From Mycolicibacterium sp. YH-1 (lineage in GTDB: Bacteria; Actinomycetota; Actinomycetes; Mycobacteriales; Mycobacteriaceae), in the NCBI RefSeq assembly GCF_022557175.1, contig NZ_CP092915.1, positions 6,696,001-6,760,000 of the forward strand: a stretch of DNA of 64,000 nucleotides. The letters run 5' to 3'. Numbering within the stretch: position 1 is the first letter of the stretch; each line of letters opens with the position of its first letter. The position numbers and the translations under genes were made by a program. Below, in pieces: positions 43,517-58,036 of this stretch. The notes beneath the pieces are model-generated. The model made no database searches and was not told where the DNA came from. It worked only from the letters and a program-made list of their open reading frames with translations.

Positions 43517-44514
43517 TGACGGTGGCGCGCTATCTGGGGGTCGACGGCGGCGGCTCGAAGACCGCGTTCGCACTCGTCGACACGACCGGCCACGTCCTGG
43601 CCCGCGCCACAGCACCCACCTCCTACTACTTCTCCGAGGGATTCGACGTCGTCGAACATGTGCTCTCCCAAGGGGTCACGGATATCTGCGGCCAAGCTGG
43701 CATCGAGACGTCCGATATCGACGCGGCGTTCTTCGGTATCCCCGGCTACGGCGAGGCCAGCGGTGACATCGCGCAACTCGATGCCGTGCCCGGCCGCGTC
43801 CTCGGCCACGACCGCTACAGCTGCGACAACGACATGGTCTGCGGCTGGGCCGGGTCACTCGGTGGCGAGGACGGTATCAATGTCATCAGCGGTACGGGTT
43901 CGATGACGTACGGTGAGCGAAATGGCACGGGACACCGCGTCGGCGGCTGGGGCGAACTCTTCGGCGACGAGGGTTCGGCGTATTGGGTTGCGACTCAGGG
44001 CTTAAACGCATTCAGCCGGATGAGTGACGGCCGACTGGCCCGCGGCCCACTCTACGAACAGCTCAAGAGGCGGCTCGACGTCGCGGCGGACCTCGACGTC
44101 GTCAGCCTGGTCATCGAGAAGTGGGCGGGAAACCGCAGTTCGATCGCCGCGCTGGCGACCACCGTCTGCCAGGCCGCCCACGATGACGAGGTCGCGGCGG
44201 GCATCCTGTCCGCCGCTGTCGCCGAACTCGTGACACTCGTCGAAACCACCCGCACGCTGCTGGGTTTCACCGACCTTGAGACGGTGCCGGTGTCCTACTC
44301 GGGCGGGATGTTCTCTGACGAGGGATTTCTGGCGCTCTTCCTCGCAGCGCTCGGCGGCCTGCCCGGCAAGTACGACCTGCAGCGCCCGCTACTCGATCCC
44401 GCGGTGGGAGCGGCCATCTATGCCGCAAAGCGCAGCGGCCATCCGCTGAGTTCCAGCTCGATGCAGCAACTCATCACAAACCGCCAACGGACCGATGAGG
44501 TGAAGCCATCGTGA
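43513..44514 (+). CDS. N-acetylglucosamine kinase-like BadF/BadG family sugar kinase
   Basis: A protein of 333 residues; the start GTG/ATG overlaps the agaS stop. The ASKHA ATPase signature opens the protein: YLGVDGGGSKTAFALVD, with the phosphate-2 loop INVISGTGSMTYGE and GGWGELFGDEGSAYW. The adenosine loop VSYSGGMFSDEGF lies near residue 260. Related kinases phosphorylate GlcNAc or glucosamine. In this operon it most likely phosphorylates the imported amino sugar to feed AgaS, replacing the phosphotransferase system used in enterics. Its stop overlaps the next start by four bases. Confidence 0.9.
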   Translation: MMTVARYLGVDGGGSKTAFALVDTTGHVLARATAPTSYYFSEGFDVVEHVLSQGVTDICGQAGIETSDIDAAFFGIPGYGEASGDIAQLDAVPGRVLGHDRYSCDNDMVCGWAGSLGGEDGINVISGTGSMTYGERNGTGHRVGGWGELFGDEGSAYWVATQGLNAFSRMSDGRLARGPLYEQLKRRLDVAADLDVVSLVIEKWAGNRSSIAALATTVCQAAHDDEVAAGILSAAVAELVTLVETTRTLLGFTDLETVPVSYSGGMFSDEGFLALFLAALGGLPGKYDLQRPLLDPAVGAAIYAAKRSGHPLSSSSMQQLITNRQRTDEVKPS

Positions 44515-45470
44515 CCGATGCGCCAACGACCACGACGCGCAGCTGGATCTTCTACGCCGCATTGCTCATCCTCTTCTGGGGAGTGTGGGGCGCCTTCTCG
44601 GCCCTGCCCGCGACCAAATACGGCTACCCCGACGAGATGATCTACTGCATCTGGGCGCTGACGATGATCATCCCGGCGGCTTTCGCGCTGCGCGGCCAGC
44701 GGTTCGACCGGCGACCGCAGGCCGCGGTCTATGGTCTGCTCATCGGACTCACCGGGGCAGGCGGCCAGCTGCTGCTGTTTCAGGCACTGACCATGGGTCC
44801 CGCGTACCTCATCTTCCCGATCGTGTCGATATCGCCCGCGATCACGGTCGTGATGGCGATGGTGCTTCTGCGCGAACGTGTCTCGCCGCTCGCCGTCGTG
44901 GGTCTCGCCGCCGCACTCACGGCCATCGTGCTGTTCAGCATCACCAGCAGCGACTCCGACGGTTCGTCAGGCCCGTGGCTGCCGCTGGCGATCCTGATCT
45001 GCGTGGCGTGGGGTGTGCAGGCCTACTTCATGCGCAAGACCGCGACGATCGGCGTCAATGAGGCCACCACGTTCGGCTGGATGGCGATCAGCGCGCTCGC
45101 CCTGATCCCCGTCGCGGTGCTCTCGATGGGTGGCATACCCGGCGGATTCCCCTGGCAGGCACCGGTATTGACGGCAGGAACTCAGCTGCTCAACGCCGTC
45201 GGCGCCCTGTTCCTGGTGATGGCGCTCAGCCGCGGCAAGGCGACCATCGTCGCGCCGACCACCAACGCGCTGGCACCCGCGCTCACCATCGTGGTGTCAC
45301 TCATCGCCTACCAGACCCTGCCCACCCCCTACGGTGCCGTGGGAATCATCCTGGCGCTGGTGGGCTCGACGCTCATGGTGTACAGCGACGAGAAGCGCGG
45401 CGAGGCACTCACCGACGCGGTCATCGAGAACTCACTACAGAGCAGCACGGGAACCAGGAGCCAGGCGTGA
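44511..45470 (+). CDS. EamA/DMT superfamily membrane transporter
   Basis: A protein of 319 residues with about ten membrane helices in two related halves (IFYAALLILFWGVWGAFSAL near the start, YQTLPTPYGAVGIILALVG near the end). The EamA pattern GPAYLIFPIVSISPAITVVM is clear. The family moves amino acids, sugars or metabolites, often outward. Being within a catabolic operon it might export a by-product or act as overflow for a sugar or ammonia-linked metabolite. It overlaps both neighbours by four bases. Confidence 0.88.
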   Translation: MTDAPTTTTRSWIFYAALLILFWGVWGAFSALPATKYGYPDEMIYCIWALTMIIPAAFALRGQRFDRRPQAAVYGLLIGLTGAGGQLLLFQALTMGPAYLIFPIVSISPAITVVMAMVLLRERVSPLAVVGLAAALTAIVLFSITSSDSDGSSGPWLPLAILICVAWGVQAYFMRKTATIGVNEATTFGWMAISALALIPVAVLSMGGIPGGFPWQAPVLTAGTQLLNAVGALFLVMALSRGKATIVAPTTNALAPALTIVVSLIAYQTLPTPYGAVGIILALVGSTLMVYSDEKRGEALTDAVIENSLQSSTGTRSQA

Positions 45471-46777
45471 AACCCACCATCGTCATCATCGGAGCGGGAA
45501 GCGTCGAGTTCACCCGCGAACTGCTCGGCGACATCTTCTCGTTCGCGGAACTCGGCTCGGCCCGAATCGTCCTGCACGACATCGACACCGAGCGGCTCGA
45601 CACCGCCGAGGCCATCGCTCGCGCCACCGCCAAAGAGGCCGGCGCGCAACCCGAGATCCTCTCGTCCCTGGATCGCCGCCGCGCCCTCGACGGTGCCGAC
45701 TACGTCATCAACGTGATCCAGGTGGGCATGCACGAGGCAACGGTGCGCGACTTCGAGATCCCCGCGCGGTACGGGCTGCATCAGACCATCGGCGACACCA
45801 TTGGCATCGGCGGCATCTTCCGTGGCCTGCGGACGTTCCCGGTACTGGCTGCCATCGCCCGCGATATGCAGCAGGTGTGTCCGGACGCCTGGCTGCTGAA
45901 CTACACGAACCCGATGGCCATGAACGTCACGTACCTGCGCCACGCCGCGCCGGGACTCAAGGTGCTTGGCCTGTGCCACTCGGTGTACTGGACGATGGCC
46001 GGTCTGTGCGAGCTCATCGACGTGCCGCTCGACGAGGTGTCGTACTGGTCGGCCGGCGTCAACCACCAGGCGTGGGTGCTGCGTTGGGAGCGCGGCGGAC
46101 AGGATCTGTACCCGCTGCTGGATCAGCGCATCGCCGCCGACCCCGAGCTGCGCCGCAGGGTACGGGTCGACATGTACCGCAGGCTCGGCTACTACCCCAC
46201 CGAGACGAGTGAGCACTCCAGCGAGTACGTCCCGTGGTACCTGAAGCATCCCGGCGAGGTCGATCGGCTGCGGCTCAACGTTGGCGAGTACGTGTCGATC
46301 AGTGAGGCGAATCTCGCCGAATATGCCCGTGTCCGTGCCGAACTCGCCAACGCCAAGGCTCTGCCGATCGACACGGATTCCACGGAGTACGCCCCGCAGG
46401 TGATCCACTCCCTGGAGACCGGTGCCGTGCGCGTGATCTCGGCGAACGTCGTCAACGACGGGCTGATCACCAACCTGCCCGACGGTGTGGCCGTCGAGGT
46501 GCCCACAGTGCTCGACGCGCTTGGTGCGCACCCGATGAGCGTCGGGGATCTGCCGCCGCAGTGTGCCGCACTCAACCGGAGCTTCCTCGGACCGGTCGAC
46601 CTCACGGTGCGCGCCGCCGTGGACGGGGATCCCCGATTGGTGCGGGCGGCGGCGATGGTAGACCCGAACACGGCCGCCACCTTGACCGTCGATCAGATCT
46701 GGGAGCTGTGCGACGAGCTGACGGTCGCGCACGGGGACCTGCTGCCAGAACCCCTCCGCACGAAACTCGCACCGTGA
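45467..46777 (+). CDS. Glycoside hydrolase family 4 (MelA-like alpha-galactosidase/glucosidase)
   Basis: A protein of 436 residues. The NAD-binding start IVIIGAGSVEFTRELLGDIF is diagnostic of GH4. The metal-binding residues are C170-H171 (GLCHSVYWT) and H200 (GVNHQAW), and LNYTNPMAMN is the conserved catalytic-loop motif. GH4 enzymes cleave by an oxidation-elimination mechanism needing NAD and Mn. In this operon it should release the galactoside or galactosaminide from an imported oligosaccharide in the cytosol. No signal peptide is present. Confidence 0.92.
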   Translation: MKPTIVIIGAGSVEFTRELLGDIFSFAELGSARIVLHDIDTERLDTAEAIARATAKEAGAQPEILSSLDRRRALDGADYVINVIQVGMHEATVRDFEIPARYGLHQTIGDTIGIGGIFRGLRTFPVLAAIARDMQQVCPDAWLLNYTNPMAMNVTYLRHAAPGLKVLGLCHSVYWTMAGLCELIDVPLDEVSYWSAGVNHQAWVLRWERGGQDLYPLLDQRIAADPELRRRVRVDMYRRLGYYPTETSEHSSEYVPWYLKHPGEVDRLRLNVGEYVSISEANLAEYARVRAELANAKALPIDTDSTEYAPQVIHSLETGAVRVISANVVNDGLITNLPDGVAVEVPTVLDALGAHPMSVGDLPPQCAALNRSFLGPVDLTVRAAVDGDPRLVRAAAMVDPNTAATLTVDQIWELCDELTVAHGDLLPEPLRTKLAP

Positions 46778-46808
46778 GAACCGATCCGCCGACAAAGGAG
46801 TATTCATC

Positions 46809-48098
46809 GTGATCCGATCAGTGATTCGCCAAAGACTCTGCATTGCCTTGGCCGCGGTCCTCGCCTCCGGCCTCACCGCCTGCGGCGGCGGCGACTCGTC
46901 GTCGGGTCCCGTCGAGATCGCGGTCTGGCACGGCTACCAGGACACCGAGGGTGAGGCCTTCAAGGGCCTGGTTGACCAGTACAACCAGGAACACCCCGAC
47001 GTCCACGTCAGTGAGCTGTACTCGAGCAACGACCTCGTGCTGCAGAAGGTTCTGACCGCCGTCCGCGGCGGCAGTGCCCCCGACGTCGCCTACATGTTCG
47101 GGTCATGGTCGCCGAACATCGCCCAGATCCCCCAGGTCGTCGACATGGCGGGCGAGGTGTCCAACCCGGACTGGAAGTGGGACGACTTCTATCCCGCCGA
47201 GCGCGAGGCCGCGACTGTCGGGGACAAGATCGTCGGTGTGCCCGCCCTGGTGGACAACCTCGCGATCGTCTACAACAAGCAACTCTTCGCCGACGCCGGT
47301 GTCGCGCCGCCCACCCCGGAGTGGACGTGGGACGACTTCCGCGCGGCAGCCGCCAAGCTGACCGACCCGGCGAGGGGACAGTACGGCTGGCTCATTCCCG
47401 CCGACGGCAGCGAGGACACTGTGTGGCACTACGTTCCGATGCTGTGGGAGGCAGGCGGTGACATCCTGTCCCCCGACAACGAGCACGCCGTGTTCAACTC
47501 CGAGGCGGGCGTCAAGGCGCTCACCGTGCTGCAACAGATGGCCGTCACGGACAAGTCGCTCTACCTCGACACCACCAACGAGAATGGACCCAAGCTGATG
47601 AACAGCGGCAAGGTCGCGATGCTGGTGACCGGACCGTGGGATCTGAGCCAGCTGTCCGACATCGACTACGGCGTGCAGGTCATGCCCACCTTCGCCGGTT
47701 CGAGCGGCAGCCATCAGACAATCGCCGGCCCGGACAACTGGGTCGTGTTCGACAACGGCGACGCCAGGAAGCAGGCGGCGACCGACTTCGTGAAGTGGCT
47801 GACCGCCGCCGAGCAGGTCAAGACATTCTCACTCGGTACCGGCGACCTGCCCACGCGGCTCTCTGTCGGCCAGGATCAGGCTTTCGTCGCCAAGCTCGAC
47901 GAGGGCCTGCCGGGCAGCGGCACGTTCGTCGAGAACCTGAACAACGTGAAGAAGGTCAGGCCGACCGTCCAGCAGTACCCCGACATCTCCGAGGCATTGG
48001 GGCAGTCGATCGTCTCCGTCCTGCTGGGCAAGGATCAGCCGGCTGACGCGCTGAACGCCGCGGCCAAGGCCGCCGACGCGGCTCTCGCGGAGAAGTAG
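46809..48098 (+). CDS. ABC transporter sugar-binding lipoprotein
   Basis: A protein of 429 residues from GTG 46809 with AAAGGAG eight bases upstream. A signal with lipobox LTACGG (Cys25) anchors it. The rest is a cluster B solute-binding fold: IAVWHGYQDTEGEAFKGLVD, GGSAPDVAYMFGSWSPN, VPALVDNLAIVYNKQLFADA, AMLVTGPWDLSQL and PDNWVVFDNGDARKQAATDF. It delivers the operon's sugar substrate to the two permeases that follow. It is the first gene after a short 31-base gap, where its strong ribosome site allows higher expression than the enzymes. Confidence 0.93.
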   Translation: MIRSVIRQRLCIALAAVLASGLTACGGGDSSSGPVEIAVWHGYQDTEGEAFKGLVDQYNQEHPDVHVSELYSSNDLVLQKVLTAVRGGSAPDVAYMFGSWSPNIAQIPQVVDMAGEVSNPDWKWDDFYPAEREAATVGDKIVGVPALVDNLAIVYNKQLFADAGVAPPTPEWTWDDFRAAAAKLTDPARGQYGWLIPADGSEDTVWHYVPMLWEAGGDILSPDNEHAVFNSEAGVKALTVLQQMAVTDKSLYLDTTNENGPKLMNSGKVAMLVTGPWDLSQLSDIDYGVQVMPTFAGSSGSHQTIAGPDNWVVFDNGDARKQAATDFVKWLTAAEQVKTFSLGTGDLPTRLSVGQDQAFVAKLDEGLPGSGTFVENLNNVKKVRPTVQQYPDISEALGQSIVSVLLGKDQPADALNAAAKAADAALAEK

Positions 48099-48102
48099 GC
48101 GA

Positions 48103-49023
48103 ATGCCCGGGGACGTCTCCGTGCGACAACCGCACTCGTTTCTCCGCCGCGTTGGCCAGTCGGAGAGCGTGAACGGCTGGGTTCTTGCGAGTCCGGCGAT
48201 CGTGTTGATCGGCATATTCGGCCTGCTGCCGGTGCTGATGTCGCTGCAGCTGTCGTTCCAGCAGTCCGATCTGCTGACGCCGGAGACGCCGTGGGTGGGC
48301 CTGGAGAACTACCGGAAGTTGGCGGACGACCCGGTGTTCGTCGTGGCGATCAAGCACACCATCGTCTACACGGCGCTGTTCGTGCCGGGCACCATGCTCG
48401 TCGGTCTGTTCGTGGCCGCGGCGATGAACCGCTCGGTGCGGTTCATCTCGGTGTACCGCACCGCCGCGTACATCACGATGGCGGTGTCCACCATCTCGCA
48501 GGGCATCATCTTCCTGTGGCTGACCGACCGTGACTACGGTTTGGTCAACGCGACACTCAATGCGGTCGGCGTGCCCTCCCAGGGGTTCCTGGCGTCGCCG
48601 TCGCAGGCGCTGTTCGTGATCGTCGCGATGACGATCTGGGGCTGGACCGGATTCTCGGTGATCGTGTATCTCGCAGCGCTGCAGGGTGTTCCCGCCGAGC
48701 TGCACGAGGCCGCGGCGATCGACGGGGCGAGCGCGTTCACGCGCTTCCGCACCATCACGGTGCCTCTGCTCGGCCCGGCGAATCTGTTCCTGCTCGTCTG
48801 GTTGACAATCAACGCGCTACAGCTGTTCGACGAGGTGTACGCCACCACGCGCGGTGGCCCCCTGCGCGCGACGACCGTCATCGTCTACTACCTGTGGGAT
48901 CGCGCGTTCGTGCACTTCGACGCCGGGTACGCCGCGGCTATGGCCTATGCGTTGTTCGTCGTCATCCTGGTGATCACCGCGGTGCAGTTCCGCGTCGCTC
49001 GTAGATATGTGCACTACTCATGA
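48103..49023 (+). CDS. ABC sugar transporter permease, MalF type
   Basis: A protein of 306 residues with six membrane helices (first at about residues 28-50, VLASPAIVLIGIFGLLPVLM). The EAA loop that contacts the ATPase is ELHEAAAIDGASAFTRFRTI near residue 205. It starts four bases after the binding-protein stop; a GTG at 48121 is an alternative. Its stop overlaps the next permease start by four bases, so the two subunits are made in equal amounts. Confidence 0.92.
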   Translation: MPGDVSVRQPHSFLRRVGQSESVNGWVLASPAIVLIGIFGLLPVLMSLQLSFQQSDLLTPETPWVGLENYRKLADDPVFVVAIKHTIVYTALFVPGTMLVGLFVAAAMNRSVRFISVYRTAAYITMAVSTISQGIIFLWLTDRDYGLVNATLNAVGVPSQGFLASPSQALFVIVAMTIWGWTGFSVIVYLAALQGVPAELHEAAAIDGASAFTRFRTITVPLLGPANLFLLVWLTINALQLFDEVYATTRGGPLRATTVIVYYLWDRAFVHFDAGYAAAMAYALFVVILVITAVQFRVARRYVHYS

Positions 49024-49955
49024 CCAAGCCTCGACTCTCGGAGCGTACCGAGACACCGGTGCCCCCCGACCCCGCCAGCGGTTCGACGGCCCCTTCTGCG
49101 GCGCGTCGCCGGCGGATGCCACGGCTGCCCTTCAGCCCGTGGCACCTGGTGCTGATCCCGCTGTCGTTCCTGCTGATCGTGCCGCTGCTGTGGATGCTGG
49201 TCACCTCGCTCGAGACCGAGGGCGAAACCAACCACTTCCCGCCGGTGCTGCTACCCGAGACCCCGCGATTCGAGAACTACTCGCAGGCTTGGGCATCCGC
49301 GCCGTTCGGGCACTTCTTCCTCAACAGCGCGATCGTCACCCTGGTCGTGCTCGCCAGCAACCTGATCGTGTGCAGCCTCGCCGGTTATGCGTTCGCCCGC
49401 ATTCGGTTCCTGGGCCGCGGGGCACTCTTCGTCACCTTGATGGCGACGCTGATGGTGCCGTTCCAGGTCACGATGATCCCGGTGTTCCTGATCGTGAAGT
49501 GGTTCGGCGACAACGTCGCCGACGTACTCGGCATCGATCACATCGGTGCGTTGATGCTGCCGAACCTGGCGACGGCGTTCGGGATCTTCTTCCTCCGCCA
49601 GTTCTTCATGACCGTCCCTGTGGAACTCGAGGAGGCGGCACGTGTGGACGGAACCTCGCGGCTCGGAGTGCTGTTCAAGATGGTGCTGCCATTGTCGCTG
49701 CCCGCGCTCTCGACACTCGCCGCGCTGACGGTGCTCACATCGTGGAATGACTTCCTGTGGCCGCTGATCGTGATCACCTCGCAGGACCAGATGACGATCC
49801 CGTTGGGCCTGAGCTACTTTCAGGGCGCCCACCGAGTGAACTGGCCACTCCTCATGGCGGCCAACGTGATGAGCCTGTTGCCGATGCTGTTGGTGTTCAT
49901 CGGAGCCCAGCGGTACTTCGTCCAATCGGTGGCAAGTACCGGAATCAAGGGTTGA
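49020..49955 (+). CDS. ABC sugar transporter permease, MalG type
   Basis: A protein of 311 residues. After a basic N-terminus (SAARRRRMPRLPFSPWH) come six membrane helices, the first at about 43-63 (LVLIPLSFLLIVPLLWMLV). The EAA loop is VELEEAARVDGTSRLGVLFK near residue 208. It pairs with the preceding permease. The ATPase gene starts 13 bases downstream after GAGAGGAAAG. Confidence 0.92.
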   Translation: MTKPRLSERTETPVPPDPASGSTAPSAARRRRMPRLPFSPWHLVLIPLSFLLIVPLLWMLVTSLETEGETNHFPPVLLPETPRFENYSQAWASAPFGHFFLNSAIVTLVVLASNLIVCSLAGYAFARIRFLGRGALFVTLMATLMVPFQVTMIPVFLIVKWFGDNVADVLGIDHIGALMLPNLATAFGIFFLRQFFMTVPVELEEAARVDGTSRLGVLFKMVLPLSLPALSTLAALTVLTSWNDFLWPLIVITSQDQMTIPLGLSYFQGAHRVNWPLLMAANVMSLLPMLLVFIGAQRYFVQSVASTGIKG

Positions 49956-49968
49956 GAGAGGAAAGACG

Positions 49969-51081
<1,113 letters not shown>

Positions 51082-51164
51082 GACGGCCGATTAATCGACT
51101 GCCAGACAGATGCAAACTTTTAAGCAAACAACCGCGATTGGCGGCCGTCGGGTCGCGGCTCGGT

Positions 51165-51305
51165 TCAATAGCCGTAGCGCAGCATCTCGGCCGCGGTGAC
51201 GAGGCGTTCCTGCTTGGCCGGGAACTCGCGGCACTTCATCGGGTGTAGGAGGTATGACCAGGCGATTCGCTTAATCCGCGAACGCCCCAGCGGGTTGTTT
51301 GGCAC
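51165..51305 (-). CDS. Small hypothetical protein upstream of gltD region
   Basis: A candidate of 46 residues from GTG 51305 with GGAG eight bases upstream; a GTG at 51356 would add 17 residues. The sequence is basic and not repetitive (NNPLGRSRIKRIAWSYLLHP, ending VTAAEMLRYGY) and has no membrane helix. M. tuberculosis carries a small gene (Rv3857c) just downstream of gltD; I cannot confirm it is the same. It could also be chance. Confidence 0.35.
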   Translation of the reverse strand: MPNNPLGRSRIKRIAWSYLLHPMKCREFPAKQERLVTAAEMLRYGY

Positions 51306-51458
51306 GGTGTTCACTCCTGCGTCGTACGGCTGCACCGTGGGGTCACACTCACGCACGACCCCCGCATACCATTAGACACCTGTGACGTAGCTAACACCAC
51401 GAGACTCGCCGAGCTTTAGTCAGATGTTTTTGGTGTGACTGAAGTGATTATTGGGACT

Positions 51459-52917
51459 TCATCGCTGCGGCGCGGCGGTCGGCTTGATGGGCACGGGCAG
51501 CGCACTGTCCCCCATCAGATACCGATCCACACCAGCAGCGGCGGCACGGCCCTCGGCAATCGCCCACACGATCAGCGACTGTCCGCGTCCCATGTCACCG
51601 GCCACGAACACGCCCGGCAGCGACGTCTGGAAGTCGTCGTCACGCTTGACGTTGCCGCGGTCGGTCAGCTCCACCTTCAACTCGGTCAGCAGTCCCGCGC
51701 GCTCCGGGCCCACAAAGCCCATCGCGAGCAACACCAGGTCGGCCTCGAGTTCGAAGTCACTGCCCTCGACCTTGACGAACCTGCCGTCCTGCATGACGAC
51801 CTCATGCACCTTGAGCGCGGTGACGTGGCCATCGGCGCCGACGAACTCCTCGGTGTTGACCGAGAACACCCGCTCGCCACCCTCCTCGTGCGCCGAGGAC
51901 ACCCGGTACATCAGCGGGTAGGTGGGCCACGGCGTCGAGTCCGCGCGCTCCTCGGGAGGCCGCGGCATGATCTCGAACTGGTGGACACTCGCCGCGCCCT
52001 GACGGTGCGACGTTCCCAGGCAGTCAGCACCCGTGTCGCCACCACCGATGATGACGACCTTCTTGCCCTTCGCGGTGATCGGCGGCTGGCCGTCGGCATC
52101 GAGAACGTCATCGCCCTGCTGCACGCGGTTGGCCCACGGCAGGAACTCCATCGCCTGATGGATGCCCTTGAGTTCGCGGCCAGGAATCGGCAGATCACGC
52201 CAATCGGTCGCACCGCCGGACAGCACCACCGCGTCATAGTTCAGGCGCAGCTGTTTCACCGTGATGTCGACGCCCACGTTGACGCCGGGCCGGAACTGGG
52301 TGCCCTCGGCCGCCATCTGCTCCAGGCGCCGGTCGATGTGGCGCTTCTCCATCTTGAACTCGGGGATGCCGTAACGCAGCAGACCACCGATGCGGTCGGC
52401 CCGCTCGAACACCGTGACGGTATGACCGGCCCTGGTGAGCTGCTGGGCAGCTGCCAGCCCGGCCGGTCCGGAGCCGACCACGGCGACCTTCTTACCGGTC
52501 TGCACGTCGGGCAGCATCGGAACAACCCAGCCCTTGTCGAAGGCGTTGTCGATGATCTCGACCTCGACCTGCTTGATGGTCACCGCGTCCTGGTTGATGC
52601 CCAGGACACAGGAGGCCTCGCACGGGGCCGGGCAGAGCCGCCCAGTGAACTCAGGGAAGTTGTTGGTCGCGTGCAGGCGCTCGATGGCATCGCGCCACCG
52701 GTCCTTGTACACCAGGTCATTCCACTCGGGGATGAGGTTTCCCAGCGGACAACCGTTGTGGCAGAAGGGAATGCCGCAGTCCATGCAACGGGCAGCCTGA
52801 TCCTGCAGTGCGTCGTGGGAGAAGTCCTCGTAGACCTCTTTCCAGTCGCGCAGGCGCAGTGGGACCGGCCGGCGTTGCGGGGTCTCGCGATGAGTGTGCT
52901 TGAGGAAGCCGCGCGGA

Positions 52918-52925
<8 letters not shown>
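51459..52925 (-). CDS. gltD: Glutamate synthase (NADPH) small subunit
   Basis: A protein of 488 residues; its GTG start overlaps the gltB stop by eight bases. N-terminal Cys clusters for [4Fe-4S] centres ([32 protein letters not shown]) precede the FAD-binding motif [17 protein letters not shown] (about 150). The NADPH-binding motif [15 protein letters not shown] (about 290) and a C-terminal [19 protein letters not shown] follow. It passes electrons from NADPH to GltB for glutamate formation from glutamine and 2-oxoglutarate. Confidence 0.97.
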
Positions 52926-57510
<4,585 letters not shown>

Positions 57511-57767
57511 TCCCACCTGACCTTTTCTCTTCACACGCCTTCACGCAGCGTGTCTGCGTGGCAGCCGTCAACAGACGGCACTGCCGGGCTAGGCGATGGG
57601 AGGGCCAGTGTGCAGCACTGAACGACAGGCTTTATGTCCCCAATTGCCTCGAGTGATAAACGATATGACAGAGACTGCCTGACATGCCAACTTAGCCAGA
57701 CCTAACTAATGCGCTGGGGCGTCCAGCCGCGCCACTCCGCATCAAGGCACGGGTTGGACTCTAAAAT

Positions 57768-57783
57768 GTTGCAGCACTGCAAC
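57768..57783. promoter_or_regulatory. Inverted repeat GTTGCAG-CA-CTGCAAC
   Basis: Seven-base arms are perfectly complementary around a CA centre, just after a TAAAAT hexamer (57762-57767). It looks like a dimeric regulator site about 260 bases upstream of gltB. Confidence 0.5.
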
Positions 57784-57986
57784 TTTCGCGATGACGTCGA
57801 ACCGGCCGCCCGGCTGGGGTGCGATCCACATCACGCCCGGGATCGCCCTTACGGTTTGCCACGATGAATTGTCAGTCCATCTAGCTGCTATTATCGGACA
57901 CTTCCAATTTGCTGGAAAGCTTTCTCGGATTCTTAGGCTCGACCAGGGCAAACTTGGCCGCCCCGGAGCCCGGCCGCGCCCGTGCG

Positions 57987-58005
57987 GATACCCCTGCCGG
58001 GTATC
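57987..58005. promoter_or_regulatory. RicR-type copper box upstream of the thioesterase gene
   Basis: GATACCC-CTGCC-GGGTATC matches TACCC-N5-GGGTA exactly, with seven-base complementary arms. It closely resembles the operator at 12779-12795. It lies 31 bases before the thioesterase ATG and is followed by AAGGAG. Copper control of this gene is inferred only. Confidence 0.65.
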
Positions 58006-58036
58006 AAGGAGTGCACCTGCCGCCAAGCTTGGCCCG

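Larger units (their letters stand above)
57511..58036. promoter_or_regulatory. Long divergent control region between gltB and the thioesterase
   Basis: No convincing gene fits these 526 bases. It is AT-richer than its neighbours. It contains the inverted repeat at 57768-57783, the palindrome GAAAGCTTTC near 57914, a TATTAT hexamer near 57888 and a RicR-type box at 57987-58005. The gltB promoter should lie in the first 200 bases, but no GlnR-type site was identified with confidence. Confidence 0.5.

Noticed and set aside
45329..46876. 515-codon minus-strand frame under the GH4 gene
   Set aside because: Antisense of the glycosidase, which has complete NAD and metal motifs.
51088..51097. CGATTAATCG as terminator of the sugar operon
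   Set aside because: The stem is only five bases with no T-run; too weak to call.
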